The notes beneath the pieces are model-generated. The model saw nothing but the letters and a program-made list of their open reading frames with translations, was not told where the DNA came from and ran no database searches. From Alisma plantago-aquatica (Eukaryota; Streptophyta; Magnoliopsida; Alismatales; Alismataceae), in the NCBI GenBank assembly GCA_963693085.1, contig OY856413.1, forward strand, positions 748,550,056-748,614,055: a stretch of DNA of 64,000 nucleotides, read 5' to 3'. Shown piece by piece: positions 1 to 11,000 of this stretch. The translations under genes were made by a program, and so were the position numbers. Position 1 is the stretch's first letter; each line of letters starts with the position of its first letter.

Positions 1-1870
1 GAAACCTTCCTTAAATTATAGAACTCATTGTTTCATCAACACATACAACATTTGTATCTTTGATCCGCCATTTCTCATTGATGACGTCTTTCATGAATCT
101 TCCATATGAAGGAATTTTCTCTATAGCTTCCACCAATGGAATGTTGATGTGGAGCTTCCGAAAGATCTCAAGAAATTTCTTGAAGTGTCTTTGCTCTTTC
201 CTCAGCTTCATACTATCCGGGAATGGCACACTTGGCTCCTTAATGCGCTTGTGTGGTGGAATATATGTAACTTTAGGGATCTCATCCCCTAAGCTTGCTT
301 CAACGCCACCTTCTAAGATAGGATTTAATACATCATACGTGGATGGCATGACTTGTGGCTACTTCTCCGTATTGCTAGTGGATGCTCCACTATGAAGTAA
401 AGCTTTCACCTGCTCTTTCAAAATAGGAATCTCTTCAGAATTCAGGGATATGGGCACGGTAGTGGTGGAATCTTAGAATGAATTAAATGGTGTCCCACAT
501 CCTCCTGGCAATCCATACAAACTACGAGGGTATGGAACTTTGGGTTTGTCCTCCAAGTCTATACGCATGATACTCTGCTCATGTATCTCCTCAACAGGAA
601 GCCATGGCCCTTTGCTGACTGAAATATATTTTACATGTTGATGTGGCTGAGTGGGCTCAGCATTCCCAGCTGATTTTTGTTGAATGATTTGCTTCATTGT
701 AGCCACCTCAGTCACAATTTGGGTCATGGTTGTCTCTAGAGTCCTCAGTTGTGCACCATGGCTCTATATTTGCTGCCCAAACAGGTTCATGTACTCACCG
801 TGTGATTGTATTGTCTTGCCGAATGAGCCCATTAATTCTTGGTTTTGCTTCACCACCTGGCTAAGAAATTCATTGTTCTTTTCCGCTAGGCTAGGTTGCA
901 GTTTCTGAGAATTTTGTTCCTTCCTCCAATCGTAATTATTATTTATATATCCCTATTGATGCATATACTTTACATATTCTTCCTCCTCAGACCCATTGCT
1001 ATCCTTCTCTAAGAGCTTCTTAGCTAGTAGGTCCATCTTCTCATTTAATGCTTGAATGGCATTTGCATCACATGCAACTTTGACTTGTTCTGGTGCATCT
1101 CTTTCACCCCAAGATTGCTTCTTAGCCATATTCTTTAAAATTTCTTTACACTTTGAGCCTTTATTGTTTAGAAAGAAACATGTCCCTGCTGAGTCCAAAT
1201 TACTCATGTCGTGTTCATTAAGGGCAAAATAGAAGATCTTTGCCTGAGTTTCTAAATCCAGCCCATGATGTGGACATTTCTGTAGCATGATGTTGAAACG
1301 TTCCCATGTCTCTGAGTATGTTTCACCTTCCTGCTATTTGAAATTATGAATCATCCTCATGAGATTATTTGTCTTCTCGAGGGGGAAATATCGCTCAAAG
1401 AACACTTCTATCATCATGTCCCAAGATTCAACATACTCGTCGTCCAAATTGTATAGCCACTCCCTTGCATTTCCTGCCAAAGATGATGGAAACAGTTTTA
1501 GGTAAATGGCTTCCTGTGGAAACCTATCCACCTTCACCATGTCACAGTTCTCCATAAATGTGCTGATGTGGGACATTGGGTCCTCATTTTTATGCCCATG
1601 GAAAGCATGCGACTTGATCAACTGGATCAGCCCTGGATCAATCTTGTAACTGGGTATGTTGATAGCCTGTTTCTTGATTGGCCCCTTCTTTGCAGAAGAA
1701 GAAGAAGAAGCCTTAATCTTCTCCCATATAGTCAGTTCCTCGGCCATTGTGAAAACCTCAAATTCTTCTTCAAGGTCTTCAGGTGGTGTATTTATCTGCT
1801 CATATTCAGATCCCGAAGGCGGAACCTCAGGTGTCGACTGTGCGTAGTCCGTACTACGCGTCTTCACCAT
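1..1870 (-). pseudogene. gag: Athila-type gag (with start of the gag-protease linker), four stops
   Basis: Four open segments share one minus-strand frame: 1870-1334, 1288-953, 727-473 and 349 leftward. I read them as one gag gene cut by in-frame stops near 1334, 953, 473 and 350. The start is the ATG at 1868-1870 (MVKTRSTDY), about 160 bases inside the primer-binding site. The first segment has the retrotransposon gag core (REWLYNLDD, then FFERYFP). The second has the typical Athila QKCPHHGL and LLAKKLLEK stretches. The third has a coiled, Gln-rich tail. The last (FKKFLEIFRKLHINIP, then PSYGRFMKDV) is the conserved stretch just before the Athila protease. The product would be the capsid/nucleocapsid polyprotein of the virus-like particle. 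With four stops it is not functional. Confidence 0.85.
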
Positions 1871-2032
1871 GCACTAGTATATGAAATGTGGAAAAATAGA
1901 ATAAGTATAGTGCTAGATGAATAAAGAATCTGAAAGATAGACAAATAATCTCAATAATTAAAATTTCAAATAAAAAGAAAAGGTGGCCTAGAGTGGCCAC
2001 TTGCAGCACTCGTAGTGCCAAAATTTACCGTT

Positions 2033-2050
2033 TCTCCGACAACGGTGCCA
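2033..2050 (-). promoter_or_regulatory. primer-binding site of the Athila element (tRNA-Asp type)
   Basis: The reverse complement reads TGGCACCGTTGTCGGAGA, which matches the 3' end of plant tRNA-Asp with a few changes (ancestral form TGGCGCCGTTGCCGGGGA, from general knowledge). It sits 6 bases inside the LTR edge, where minus-strand cDNA synthesis would be primed. Confidence 0.85.
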
Positions 2051-3089
2051 AAAACTTGACATGATTTTACTGTGTGTATAACGCAAGTGCACGTATCAAT
2101 GTAATATAGGCCTTGTGAGGCCCAAGTCGAACTCAGGGAAACATAAATTTCAGTAGACTACAACTAATTGGTCGTGGTCAGCTAGACCGATGGGAAAAAT
2201 GAGTTGGATTTTGAAAAAGAAAATAAAACTAAAAGAAAGTAAAAGCAAATGATGATTAAATGTTTAGTTTAATCAAATTAAATGGGAATCCTTAGGATTT
2301 TGGTTTTACCGTGAGGTCTCACTGCACGCAAATCTACACAATTAACATAATTCATTCTCTTTCCCTGATTATGGCCCGTAGTCAGAATTGCTCGCTTCCG
2401 CGATACAATTCACTACCTAGTTCTAGGTCAGTTCCATGCCGGTAGTAACTTATACCCTAGATCTAGGTGCTTTAATTATTTCTCTGAGTATCCACCATTA
2501 ATCGTACATTACCTTGTCTAAGGAATTTATTGATTAATGTGTTAATCGTGCCTTTTCAACTACTAAACCTCTGTCAGAAGTAATTAATAGTATTAGAAAT
2601 TGACTATGGTGATCAACCATAGTAAATTGCAATGGAAACATGACAACATATCAAGGGAAAGTGAAACAAATTATGATAATTAATATAACATTGTCATACA
2701 GCGATTCCCCGGGCTACTCTCGGTCCTAAGGATAGAGGGAATTAGCCCTGCATATTCATATCAACATTACACATGGAAACGAAACAGGGAAACATGGAGA
2801 AACGAATGAAAATATGGTGTAATCCCTGATACGGAGAAGATTCGGATGATCCTAGGTGTGAGACGCATGTTCTGCAGCCTTTCGGCAGAAGAATCGTCCG
2901 TCTACGGCTCTAGAAATGTCTGGGATGAAGCTCTGGGCTCCATTCTTCACTTTCTCTTCTCTGGGACTCGTGCAATGGAATAGAACGTCCCCCTTAGGTC
3001 TGGCCATCTTTTCTTAGGTAGAGGCATGACTTACGGCCGCCAAAAGATCACAGTCGTTCGATCATGACAATTCTGGGCGCAACTCTAAT

Positions 3090-3362
3090 CCGACGGCGTC
3101 AATACCATTGACGGGGTGTTGATGGTATTGACACCTTAGAGATCACTTTTTTCGCTAGAAACTGGGGACAAACTGGCTGCATTTTGATACCATCGACCAT
3201 TCTCATCGATGGTATCGACGAGGTGGTTTTTGGCACACTGATGCACTTTCAAGACCATCGACAGAGGGCCGATGGTATCGACGGGTTCACTCTCCTTTCA
3301 GCTTTGTTGTTGTTGCCTTGTCAATGCTATCGACGAACCATCGATGGTATCGACGGGTCCAG
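3090..3362. repeat. array of TATCGA/TCGATGGTA inverted motifs in the Athila LTR
   Basis: The segment holds at least four copies of GATGGTATCGACG or its TTGAC variants (about 3121, 3210, 3273, 3343), several with an inverted partner just upstream (ACCATCGA or ATACCATTGACG). Each pair can form a short hairpin. In the element's sense direction the array lies downstream of the TATA-like site near 3842. Confidence 0.7.
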
Positions 3363-3724
3363 GACCACAAGGCTCCTGAAACAAAGAAAGAAACACAAAT
3401 CGAATCTAAGAAATTTGATAATTTATACAGAAAAAGATAAAATAAGATAAATTTGATGCATACAATGATTATATGCACAAGGAAATGAATCATGTTATTA
3501 TAGTCATAAAATGACACATAATTACACAAAACAAGTATGAAACCAGCCTATAAATGCAACTTAAAATCACTACATCACCATGGATCGGCCAAGAGAAGAA
3601 AAGAGAGGGGTAGGATTGCAAGAAAATGAAATCAAGAAGGATAAACCACTTACCACGATCAGGGATCACCAAATGATCAACAAAAGAGAGATGAACCAAC
3701 ACTAAGTCACCACATGCAAGGGTT

Positions 3725-3870
3725 CAGACTCCTTGCTCCAAGGTAGAACTCCTTCTCCACCAAGCATAAAAGAGGGATGAGCTACAAGTATGAGAGAGAA
3801 AGAGCATGCAAAATAGATTACTTGCATGTGAAGAGAGGGGTATAAATAGCCAAGGGTAGGAGAGGTGAGG
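3725..3870 (-). promoter_or_regulatory. putative LTR promoter/leader module (Athila)
   Basis: On the minus strand the stretch reads GGCTATTTATACCCC (about 3838-3852) followed by pyrimidine-rich CTCTCTTC and CTTTCTCTCTCAT and then the complement of TTCTCCACCAAG. This resembles a plant TATA site with pyrimidine patch and transcript start region. The same order of motifs is seen in the gypsy1 LTR at 30437-30560. Promoter activity is inferred, not shown. Confidence 0.5.
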
Positions 3871-3917
3871 GAGATGAGGTGTCAAAACACTAGTGACACT
3901 TGTCCCTCAGTAACTCA

Positions 3918-3920
3918 GTC
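3918..3920. repeat. left 3-bp target-site duplication of CACTA element
   Basis: GTC directly precedes the CACTA terminus. The same GTC follows the other terminus at 14113-14115. A 3-bp duplication is diagnostic for the CACTA (En/Spm) superfamily. Confidence 0.9.
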
Positions 3921-3940
3921 CACTACTACAGAATAGGCCT

Positions 3941-4320
3941 TTGTCGTCGGTTAATTAAGGCCTTTAGTGTTGGTTTCCAAGTGACACCCAAGTGAGCGCC
4001 GCTAAAGATCGACCCCTTCGGCGTCAGTTCCATAACTGATGCCAAAACGCTTCCCGCCACCGAAAACGCACCAGCAATGGAACTATAGGTGTCGGTTATT
4101 TAAGAAAACTGACACTATAGCATGATTACAGACGTCAGTTATTAAACAAAAACTGACGCCCATATCTCTATCAGCACGGCCGTGGTACCTGGTCACAATA
4201 GGCATCAGTTTTTGCTGACAACCGACACTAGGAAGGGATAAAGACATCGGTTTTTGGCTAACAACCAACGGCGTATGTCTTTGTTGTTGATTTTATTCAA
4301 ATAACTGACGCCTATGTTTT
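3941..4320. repeat. left subterminal palindromic repeats of the CACTA element
   Basis: At least five units of the form (G)NCGTCGGTT...AACTGACGCC occur: about 4087-4117, 4128-4160, 4200-4232, 4244-4271 and 4286-4313. Each is a short inverted repeat around a 10-15 base AT-rich loop. Such arrays are the expected transposase-binding sites of CACTA elements; here each unit is itself a hairpin. Confidence 0.8.
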
Positions 4321-6150
4321 GATTTTTTTTCTTATCAATTTGCAGGCCTGTTGTATAGCTAGTCAGCAGGATGCAGAACCTACAGTTCAATTCTAAACTA
4401 CAGGTTTACAGCATCCATTGATATCAGCCAACAACAGGCTACAAACCTGAAAAATTAACAAGATTGATGGATAATATTATATATATATGATTCACACACA
4501 TGTATAAGCACATTTGATTCATATTATTTTTCATCACACACATGTATAAACCAGTAGTTCCATTTCCAATTTCCTCCATTTTCACACACATTTAACAACC
4601 TCCAGTTCCATTCATTTCATCTCTTTTCACATTCAGACACATGTAGAAACATTCATGTATTCATCTTCACATTCACACATTCAGACACATCATTCATACA
4701 TGTATATATAAAAGTTTCACATGTCATCAAATACAAAAATAATTATGAGAACAAAGTTTAGATTACATCATCAGAATCTCAATCATAATCAAAAATTCCC
4801 ACTACCTGTTGAGCTTTTGCCCATTGTTCTCTTACATCATCTAATTGTTCCATCGTATAGGAGTATGTATATATAATAACTTTTCACCTGTAGTGAAGTC
4901 AGTTTTAAACACCTACAAAGAGAATGATGTATATATATAAGTAATAATATATAATAAGATTGATATATTTCATATTATCTAAAGTAATGTAATAACATAT
5001 GTTAACGGATATAAAAATATGAAATATTTCTCATGTAAATAATGTCTTTTTCATTGGGTGTCCATATAATGTGTCCAATTCCTTCCCCACAAGATCTCAC
5101 CATATCCATAGCTCTATCAATGACAAAGGCTCTTCATTATCAAAAACCTAGCATATGGTCCTGAGATTTAGAGGTACAAATGCATACTCCATACATCGTA
5201 GAAACTTTATTTTCAGGAGATGTTAGACATATAATAATTCAATATACAGTCAATGATGAAACACTTTATCAAGATTTTAGGTGTCCTCATGTCAAACTTG
5301 ATATATGGTATTTAATGACAGATAAGGACATAGAATAGGTGGAGGGACTGTCAAAAATGAAAAGAAAGCACAAATCTGGTAGCTTAGAATTTTCAATTGG
5401 GAGCTTGATCATGTCTAGTACCTGAATTGTACCAAATCTAGATTTTTCTAGTGAAAAATAAAAGAAAGGTTGTAGCATTACAAACCCTTACAAAATAGAA
5501 TGTCAGTTGATGAATTAAGTAGTATATACCCATCATATGCAGCTTCCATAAGTAACTAAAAAGCAAATTTAGAAAAATGAACAGCATGCATCTATTAATA
5601 TAGATAAGTCTAGATAGATAAACAATTAAATACTACACCAAAATGGTCCCACATCAGTAACTTTGAGGCCTTTTCATTGTGGCAATCTTCTCCTAAAGTT
5701 CATAAAAGAAAGTAGCTATGAGGATTGATTATTTTAAGACAAAAAGTGTAAACACAAAACAAGACTGGACAATTATATTTGTTAATTGGACCTATCGTGG
5801 TCTTATTGTAAGTATATATAACAATGTTATATATTTTCAAAAATAGTAGTAAACAGAGATTGAAAAATATAAGTACTAATGGTTTATCTTGAAAAGAAAA
5901 TGATAAGAACGTCAAAAATGATAAGCATGTCATACAACTTTGCATAATCTTCAGATATACAATGAAATTGAAGGAATGGTTTATCTTTTATTTGACAAAT
6001 TGTGTCTTGAAATAAGACACATAATCAAACTAATGATACTAATGCGGAACTTTGTTCACACAAATAACTTGAAATGAAGATGGTTCTACACTGAGAACAA
6101 AAAAAAAAGTTTGGCGCGATGAGTATGCCCTCTCCTTTCATTATTTTCAA
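4321..6150. other. AT-rich CACTA interior without recognisable gene
   Basis: About 1.8 kb of AT-rich sequence with runs of TATATA and repeated short CACACATG/CATTCA words near 4490-4720. Short ORFs (for example 5287-5478 and 5700-5945, minus) have no recognisable motif and I do not call them genes. Confidence 0.6.
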
Positions 6151-6218
6151 TTAATGATCCCACCTATCCCACCCCTACCCTCCTCACACCACCCTCCCTC
6201 CTCACCCTCCCCCTCCCC

Positions 6219-6395
6219 TGGCCCTCCACCCTACCCCACCCCTATCCTCTTCCCACCCTACCACACCCCTCAACCTCCACTGGCCCTCCACCCTACCCCA
6301 CCCCTATCCTCCTCCCACCCTACCACACCCCTCACCCTCCCCTGGCCCTCCACCCTACCCCACCCCTACCCTCCCACCATACCACTTACCCTCAT
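6219..6395. repeat. 62-bp C-rich minisatellite
   Basis: The phrase TGGCCCTCCACCCTACCCC starts at 6219, 6281 and 6343, a period of exactly 62 bases, with about 2.8 copies. The plus strand is almost pure C/T/A with CCCC runs, so the minus strand is G-rich. The 83-codon proline-rich ORF over it is a by-product of the repeat. Confidence 0.9.
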
Positions 6396-6985
6396 TCATG
6401 CATAATTAACCCTAATTAATCAATATTAATCAACTACACAATCTTAGAGAAACTAAGTACAAATATAATTAATTAAGTTCATTAATGCATCATTAACCTT
6501 AATTATTCAATAGTAATCAACTATATGGTGGCATCATTAATCCTAAGTTCAAATCTAGTATTGATTAATTAACCACTCACTGCACTGGTGGATCGAGCAG
6601 GCTATGGTGGCGGCGGCCGGAGGTGGAGGTCGCCAGGCTAGAGGTGAAGGTGGCTGGTGCTAGAGGTGCAGGCGGTGGCTAGTGGCGGCGACTGGAGCAT
6701 CATCATCATCAATCATTATCGTCATCATCGTTGTTGTCATCATCATCGTCGTCGTCATTTTCGTCGTCATCATCGTCATCGTCATCATCATCATCATCAT
6801 CATCGAAAAGAAAGAAAGAAATAAAGAAAGAAAGAAAGCACTATCAATTAATTAAATTCATTCATGCATCATTAACCCTGATTAATCAATATTAATCAAC
6901 TACACAATCTTAGAGAAACTAAGTAGAAATCTAATTAATTAAGTTCATTAATGCATCATTAACCAATATTAATCATCAGTTCTTT
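6393..6985. repeat. direct repeat pair (about 130 bp) around a trinucleotide tract
   Basis: The stretch from CATTCATGCAT through ATTAATCAACTACACAATC to GTTCATTAATGCATCATTAACC occurs at 6393-6510 and again at 6859-6975 with few differences. A third, shorter copy starts near 7171. Between the first two copies lie a GGCGGC-rich segment and the microsatellite at 6690-6840. Confidence 0.8.
6690..6840. repeat. (TCA/TCG)n and (GAAA)n microsatellites
   Basis: Imperfect TCATCA/TCGTCG trinucleotides run from about 6690 to 6805, followed by GAAA tetranucleotides to about 6838. Confidence 0.9.
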
Positions 6986-7404
6986 GCATCATTAACACAA
7001 TATTAGTCGTCAGTTCTTTGCATCATTAACACAACCTTAGATAAACTAAGTACAAATCTAATTAATTAAATAAGTACACAATCTAATTAATTAAGTACAA
7101 TTCTAATTAATTAAGTTTATATCCTAAGTTTTATGTAACTTTATTTAATTTAATTCATTCATCTATTTGAGTTAGTTCATTCATGCATCATTAATCAATA
7201 TTAATCAACTACACAATCTTGAAACATATACATTAGTGATTAACCTCAATGGAAATATATATCACCAAGTAACCACAAATCAGTAGAAATCAATAAAACT
7301 CACCATGTAAATGACTTGATCAATTGACTGAAGAAAAAATTCATACAATACATTGGATCACATAATGCATTTGTTGTATTCAAGAAAAAGATATATGGAC
7401 AAAA

Positions 7405-7720
7405 TATACCTGGGGAACAGCGGTGGCGAGCAGCTGGAGAATGGTGGTGGCGAGCAGAGGTGGCGGTGAGCATCTAGAGAATGGCGATGGCGAGAAGCTG
7501 GAGAACGACAGTGGAAAATAGAGGTGGCGACGGCTGGAGAATGAAGTGGCGAGCAGAGGCGGCGGTGAGCAGTTAGAGAACAGTGGTGGTAAGAAAAGGC
7601 AGCGGTGAGCAGTTGTAGAACGACGGCGACGAGCAGAGGCAGTGGTGAGCAGTTGGAGAATGGCAGTGGCGAGCAGAGGCGGCGGCGAGTAGTTGGAGAA
7701 CGGCGGCGAGCTAGAGATGA
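7405..7720. repeat. degenerate GC-rich tandem repeat (GGCGAGCAGAGGCGGCGG...)
   Basis: Words such as GGCGAGCAGAGGCGGCGGTG and GAGCAGTTGGAGAACGG recur about every 30 or 60 bases. Two overlapping minus-strand ORFs here (Ser/Leu/Arg/Pro-rich) come from the repeat, and neither shows a known domain. GC content is well above the surrounding CACTA interior. Confidence 0.75.
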
Positions 7721-7869
7721 TGCGGAGGCGATGGCGAGCTTTGATACACTGGCGGTAGCAAGCAGTTGTGGTGAATAGTGGGGAAGAGGAAAATTTCCAG
7801 AGCCCAAAGCGGGGGGAGGAAATCACAGTGAAACAGAGACTGGGAGAGTCTATTTTTGCGATTAAGTTA

Positions 7870-8030
7870 GATACTTGGCGTCGGTTATAAAAAAATGACA
7901 CCTATAGCAAATTACTTGTCGGTTGCCACTTACAACCGACACCAATTGGCCAATTTGGGGGGAAAGTTTTTTCATGGGGACAACGCACGAAAACACATTG
8001 GCGTCGGTTCATCTACTAAAATTGATGACA
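7870..8030. repeat. right subterminal palindromic repeats (outer part split off by LINE1)
   Basis: Palindromic units of the CACTA type occur at about 7876-7909, 7918-7945 and 8000-8027 (GCGTCGGTT with an inverted partner). Before the LINE insertion they were continuous with the units at 13842-14080. Confidence 0.75.
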
Positions 8031-8069
8031 AAAGTTGGCCCAATTTCTATCTCTCGAAAAACCTTTAGT

Positions 8070-8081
8070 CGTCAGTTCTTT
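8070..8081. repeat. LINE1 target-site duplication, left copy
   Basis: CGTCAGTTCTTT occurs here, merging into the poly-T of the LINE tail, and again at 13842-13853. Joining the copies restores a subterminal palindrome of the CACTA element. Confidence 0.9.
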
Positions 8082-8097
8082 TTTTTTTGACAACAAA

Positions 8098-11000
8098 TTA
8101 CAGAAAGTTATGGAAGGTCTCAAGGTCTTTGATGTATTGCGAAAATAAAAAATCGGGACAGGAGTCCCAGGAGTCCTCCAGCTCTGGTTGCTTGAGATGT
8201 CGCTTTGCAAGCTGGTCCGCCAGTTTATTCTGGTCTTGTTTCTCGAAGCAAATGTCTCTCGAGCCCTGAAGAATAAGTTGTTTGATGGAGTGGACCAGGA
8301 GCATGTATTTGGGGGGCGTAGGGCGTAAATCCTTGATCCAGTGAACTGAGTTGCTTGAATCAGATAGGATGTGAAGGCTCGTGATCCGTTCTTTGCGAGC
8401 AAGGCGGAGTCCTTCCAGAATGGCCCGGAGTTCTCCGTCCATTGGGTCTACACCCGGAAGCTTATGCGCCGCCCCTTTGATCCATCTACTCGCTTTGTCC
8501 CGCATAATGATACTTAGGGCCTTGGTGTCCTTGCTAGTGTCGACTGATGTGTCCACAGTCATGATAACAGGATCATCCAAAGGGGTAACCAAATATGTAA
8601 TCATGGGCCGCTGTGGTGGAGGACTGCATGAAGATTTCCTGAAGGCGACAAGAGTTGTAGCGAGGCAAGACTTGCAATTTGCAACCAGCACCTCCAATGG
8701 CATCCTTCTACCGTCAAAGATGGTGGAATTCCTATCCTTCCAAAGCCACCAACATGTAATCACAAAAAGAAGTTTCCATTCACTGAGTTGAGGAGGAACC
8801 TGGAGGTTGAGCTCCACCCAAGCCTCGATTGTCTCCGGTAGAAAGAAATGGGGCATCTCAGTAGGGCGCAGGCGTGACCATACCTCTGATGCAGAAGGGC
8901 AGTCATGTAAGGCATGGAGAACAGACTCCTCCGCAGTATGGCATCTAGTGCAGAGCAAATTGTCGACCATGTTGCGTCTGAAACGAAGGTGGTTCGTAGG
9001 TAGTCTATCCTGAAATATAAGCCACATCGTCGTCTTCATGCGCTGTTGAATGGGGAGGTTCCAGATTGCCGAGAACTTGCTAGAATGGACACTATGTTGC
9101 TGCTGGGTGAGGAGAGTGTAAGCAGAGCTAGAAGAGTATTCACCATCAACCGAATGGAGCCAAACTCTGCGGTCAGCTCCGAGTTCAAGGGAAGGAGTGG
9201 GCATGCTGGTAATGTCTCTGATCGTGGATGGGGTGAACCAGGAACGCAAGAAGTCAATATCCCAGTCTCCGTTGTCAAGGACCAGGCTGGATACCATTAG
9301 GTCAGTGATGTCTTGAGGAATAGTGAGACCAGCTCGTAGGGATGAAGTTCGGCCTTCACCCACCCATTTCTCAACCCAAACATTTGTCTGCGCACCTGAG
9401 AGGGGTGTGAATCTAGAGTTAGATATCAGGAAAGGAATAGCTGCCTTGATGCTGCGCCAAACGTGCGACCTCGAAGCATTGCTTTGTGAGGACCTAGAGT
9501 ATTTAGCAGAGATCAATTGTACCCAGGGTACTTTCCTGTCAATCAGGAAATCCCAACACAACTTCATGGTAAGGGTTGTGTTGAAGAGCTCGGTACGTTT
9601 AACTCCCAGACCCCCATGGAGAGGTGGCTTGGTGATTTGATTCCATGCCACCAGATGCAATCTTTTAGAGGCGGCGGAGCCGGACCAGATAAAATTCCTC
9701 ACAAGATGATCTATCCTGTCGATGGTGGATGCGGGAAGCTGAACCATTTGCATGGTGTAACAAGTGTGCGAGAGAAGGACAGAGTTGGCCAAGGTAACTC
9801 TGCCTGCAAGAGAGAGGAACCTATTTTGCCAGTTGGAGATTTGGTTGTGTATCCTGTCGACCAAGTATTGGAAGTGAGCCTTTCCCTTCCTACGGTGTGT
9901 GATCGGAATGCCAAGATGTCACCCCAGATTCTCAGTTTCAGGAATTTTCAAGGTTCGACGAACCTGGTTTCTAACGGTGGCTGGAGTGTGGCAGGAGAAA
10001 AACACCGAAGATTTCTCGTGGGAGAGCAATTGGCCAGAAGCTTTACCAAATTTTCGAAGGCAGCGATTGATAATTTTAGCCTGGCGTACAGACGCCTCTC
10101 CAAATAAAATGATATCGTCGGCAAAACTGATGTGTGAGAAGGGGATTTTCTGTCTAGTAAGGATGATCGGGCGCCAAGATCCTGCGGCCACTTCTTCACC
10201 AATGAGCTGGCTGAGTCTTTCCAGGCACATAACAAAGATGTAGGGTGAGAGGGGATCCCCCTGCTTGACACCACAAGAGAGATGAAAGGAGCCGATCATC
10301 TCTCCATCCCAGAGGACCGACGTCTTGCCCGAGCGGATGAGATTCATAATTATATTAACAATGTTGCGAGGAATGGCCATTCTGAGCAGAGTATCTTCAA
10401 TAAAGGGCCAGCTCAATTTATCGAAGGCCTTCATGAGGTCTAATTTAATCGCCATAGTATGCGCCTTGCTTTGCCTGGACTCCATGGAGTGAACAATCTC
10501 CTGAACAAGGACAATGTTGTCACTGATCTTCCTTCCCGGAATGAAGCTCGACTGGAAAGGTGAAATCCAATCATTCAAGTACGGCTTCAACCTGGTAGCA
10601 ATGATCTTCGAGATGAGCTTGGAGCATACGTTGTTGAGGGAGATTGGACGAAGGTGGGAACATGACTCCGGAGCAGTCACTTTGGGGATAAGAATGAGTG
10701 TTGAGTCTGATGTGTCCTGCGGAATAGGAGAACCTAAGAAAATGTTAGTGATGAACTCGCAGACCTGGTTCTTGAGCAGACTCCAGTTTCTTTGGAAGAA
10801 GAACGCGTCCAAGCCGTCAGGCCCTGGGGCTTTGAGTGGTGCCATGGCGTTGAGATTGAGCCAGATCTCGTCAGGGGTGGGTGGCTGCGCTAACAGGTTA
10901 GTTGTGGAAGCTGGCAAATCAGGGAAGGAGCCAATGAAGGTGCTGCTGGCTTGACGTCTTGCATTCATGTCGGATTCTTTGTAGATATTGGAGAAAAACG

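Larger units (their letters stand above)
2057..3920 (-). repeat. Athila 5' LTR, proximal part
   Basis: The LTR begins (plus-strand view) with TGACATGATTTT directly after the primer-binding site and continues to the CACTA insertion. It resumes at 14116. Without the CACTA element the LTR is about 2.0 kb, within the usual range for Athila elements. It has no supported coding sequence; two short ORFs at 3184-3450 and 3287-3529 overlap the repeated motif below and look spurious. Confidence 0.75.

Noticed and set aside
6154..6405. 83-codon proline-rich ORF
   Set aside because: It is read directly off a 62-bp C-rich tandem repeat; composition comes from the repeat and no start context or domain supports a gene.
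7358..7901. Two overlapping minus-strand ORFs (149 and 173 codons), Ser/Arg/Leu-rich
   Set aside because: They translate the degenerate GC-rich tandem repeat in two frames with similar composition; no known domain.
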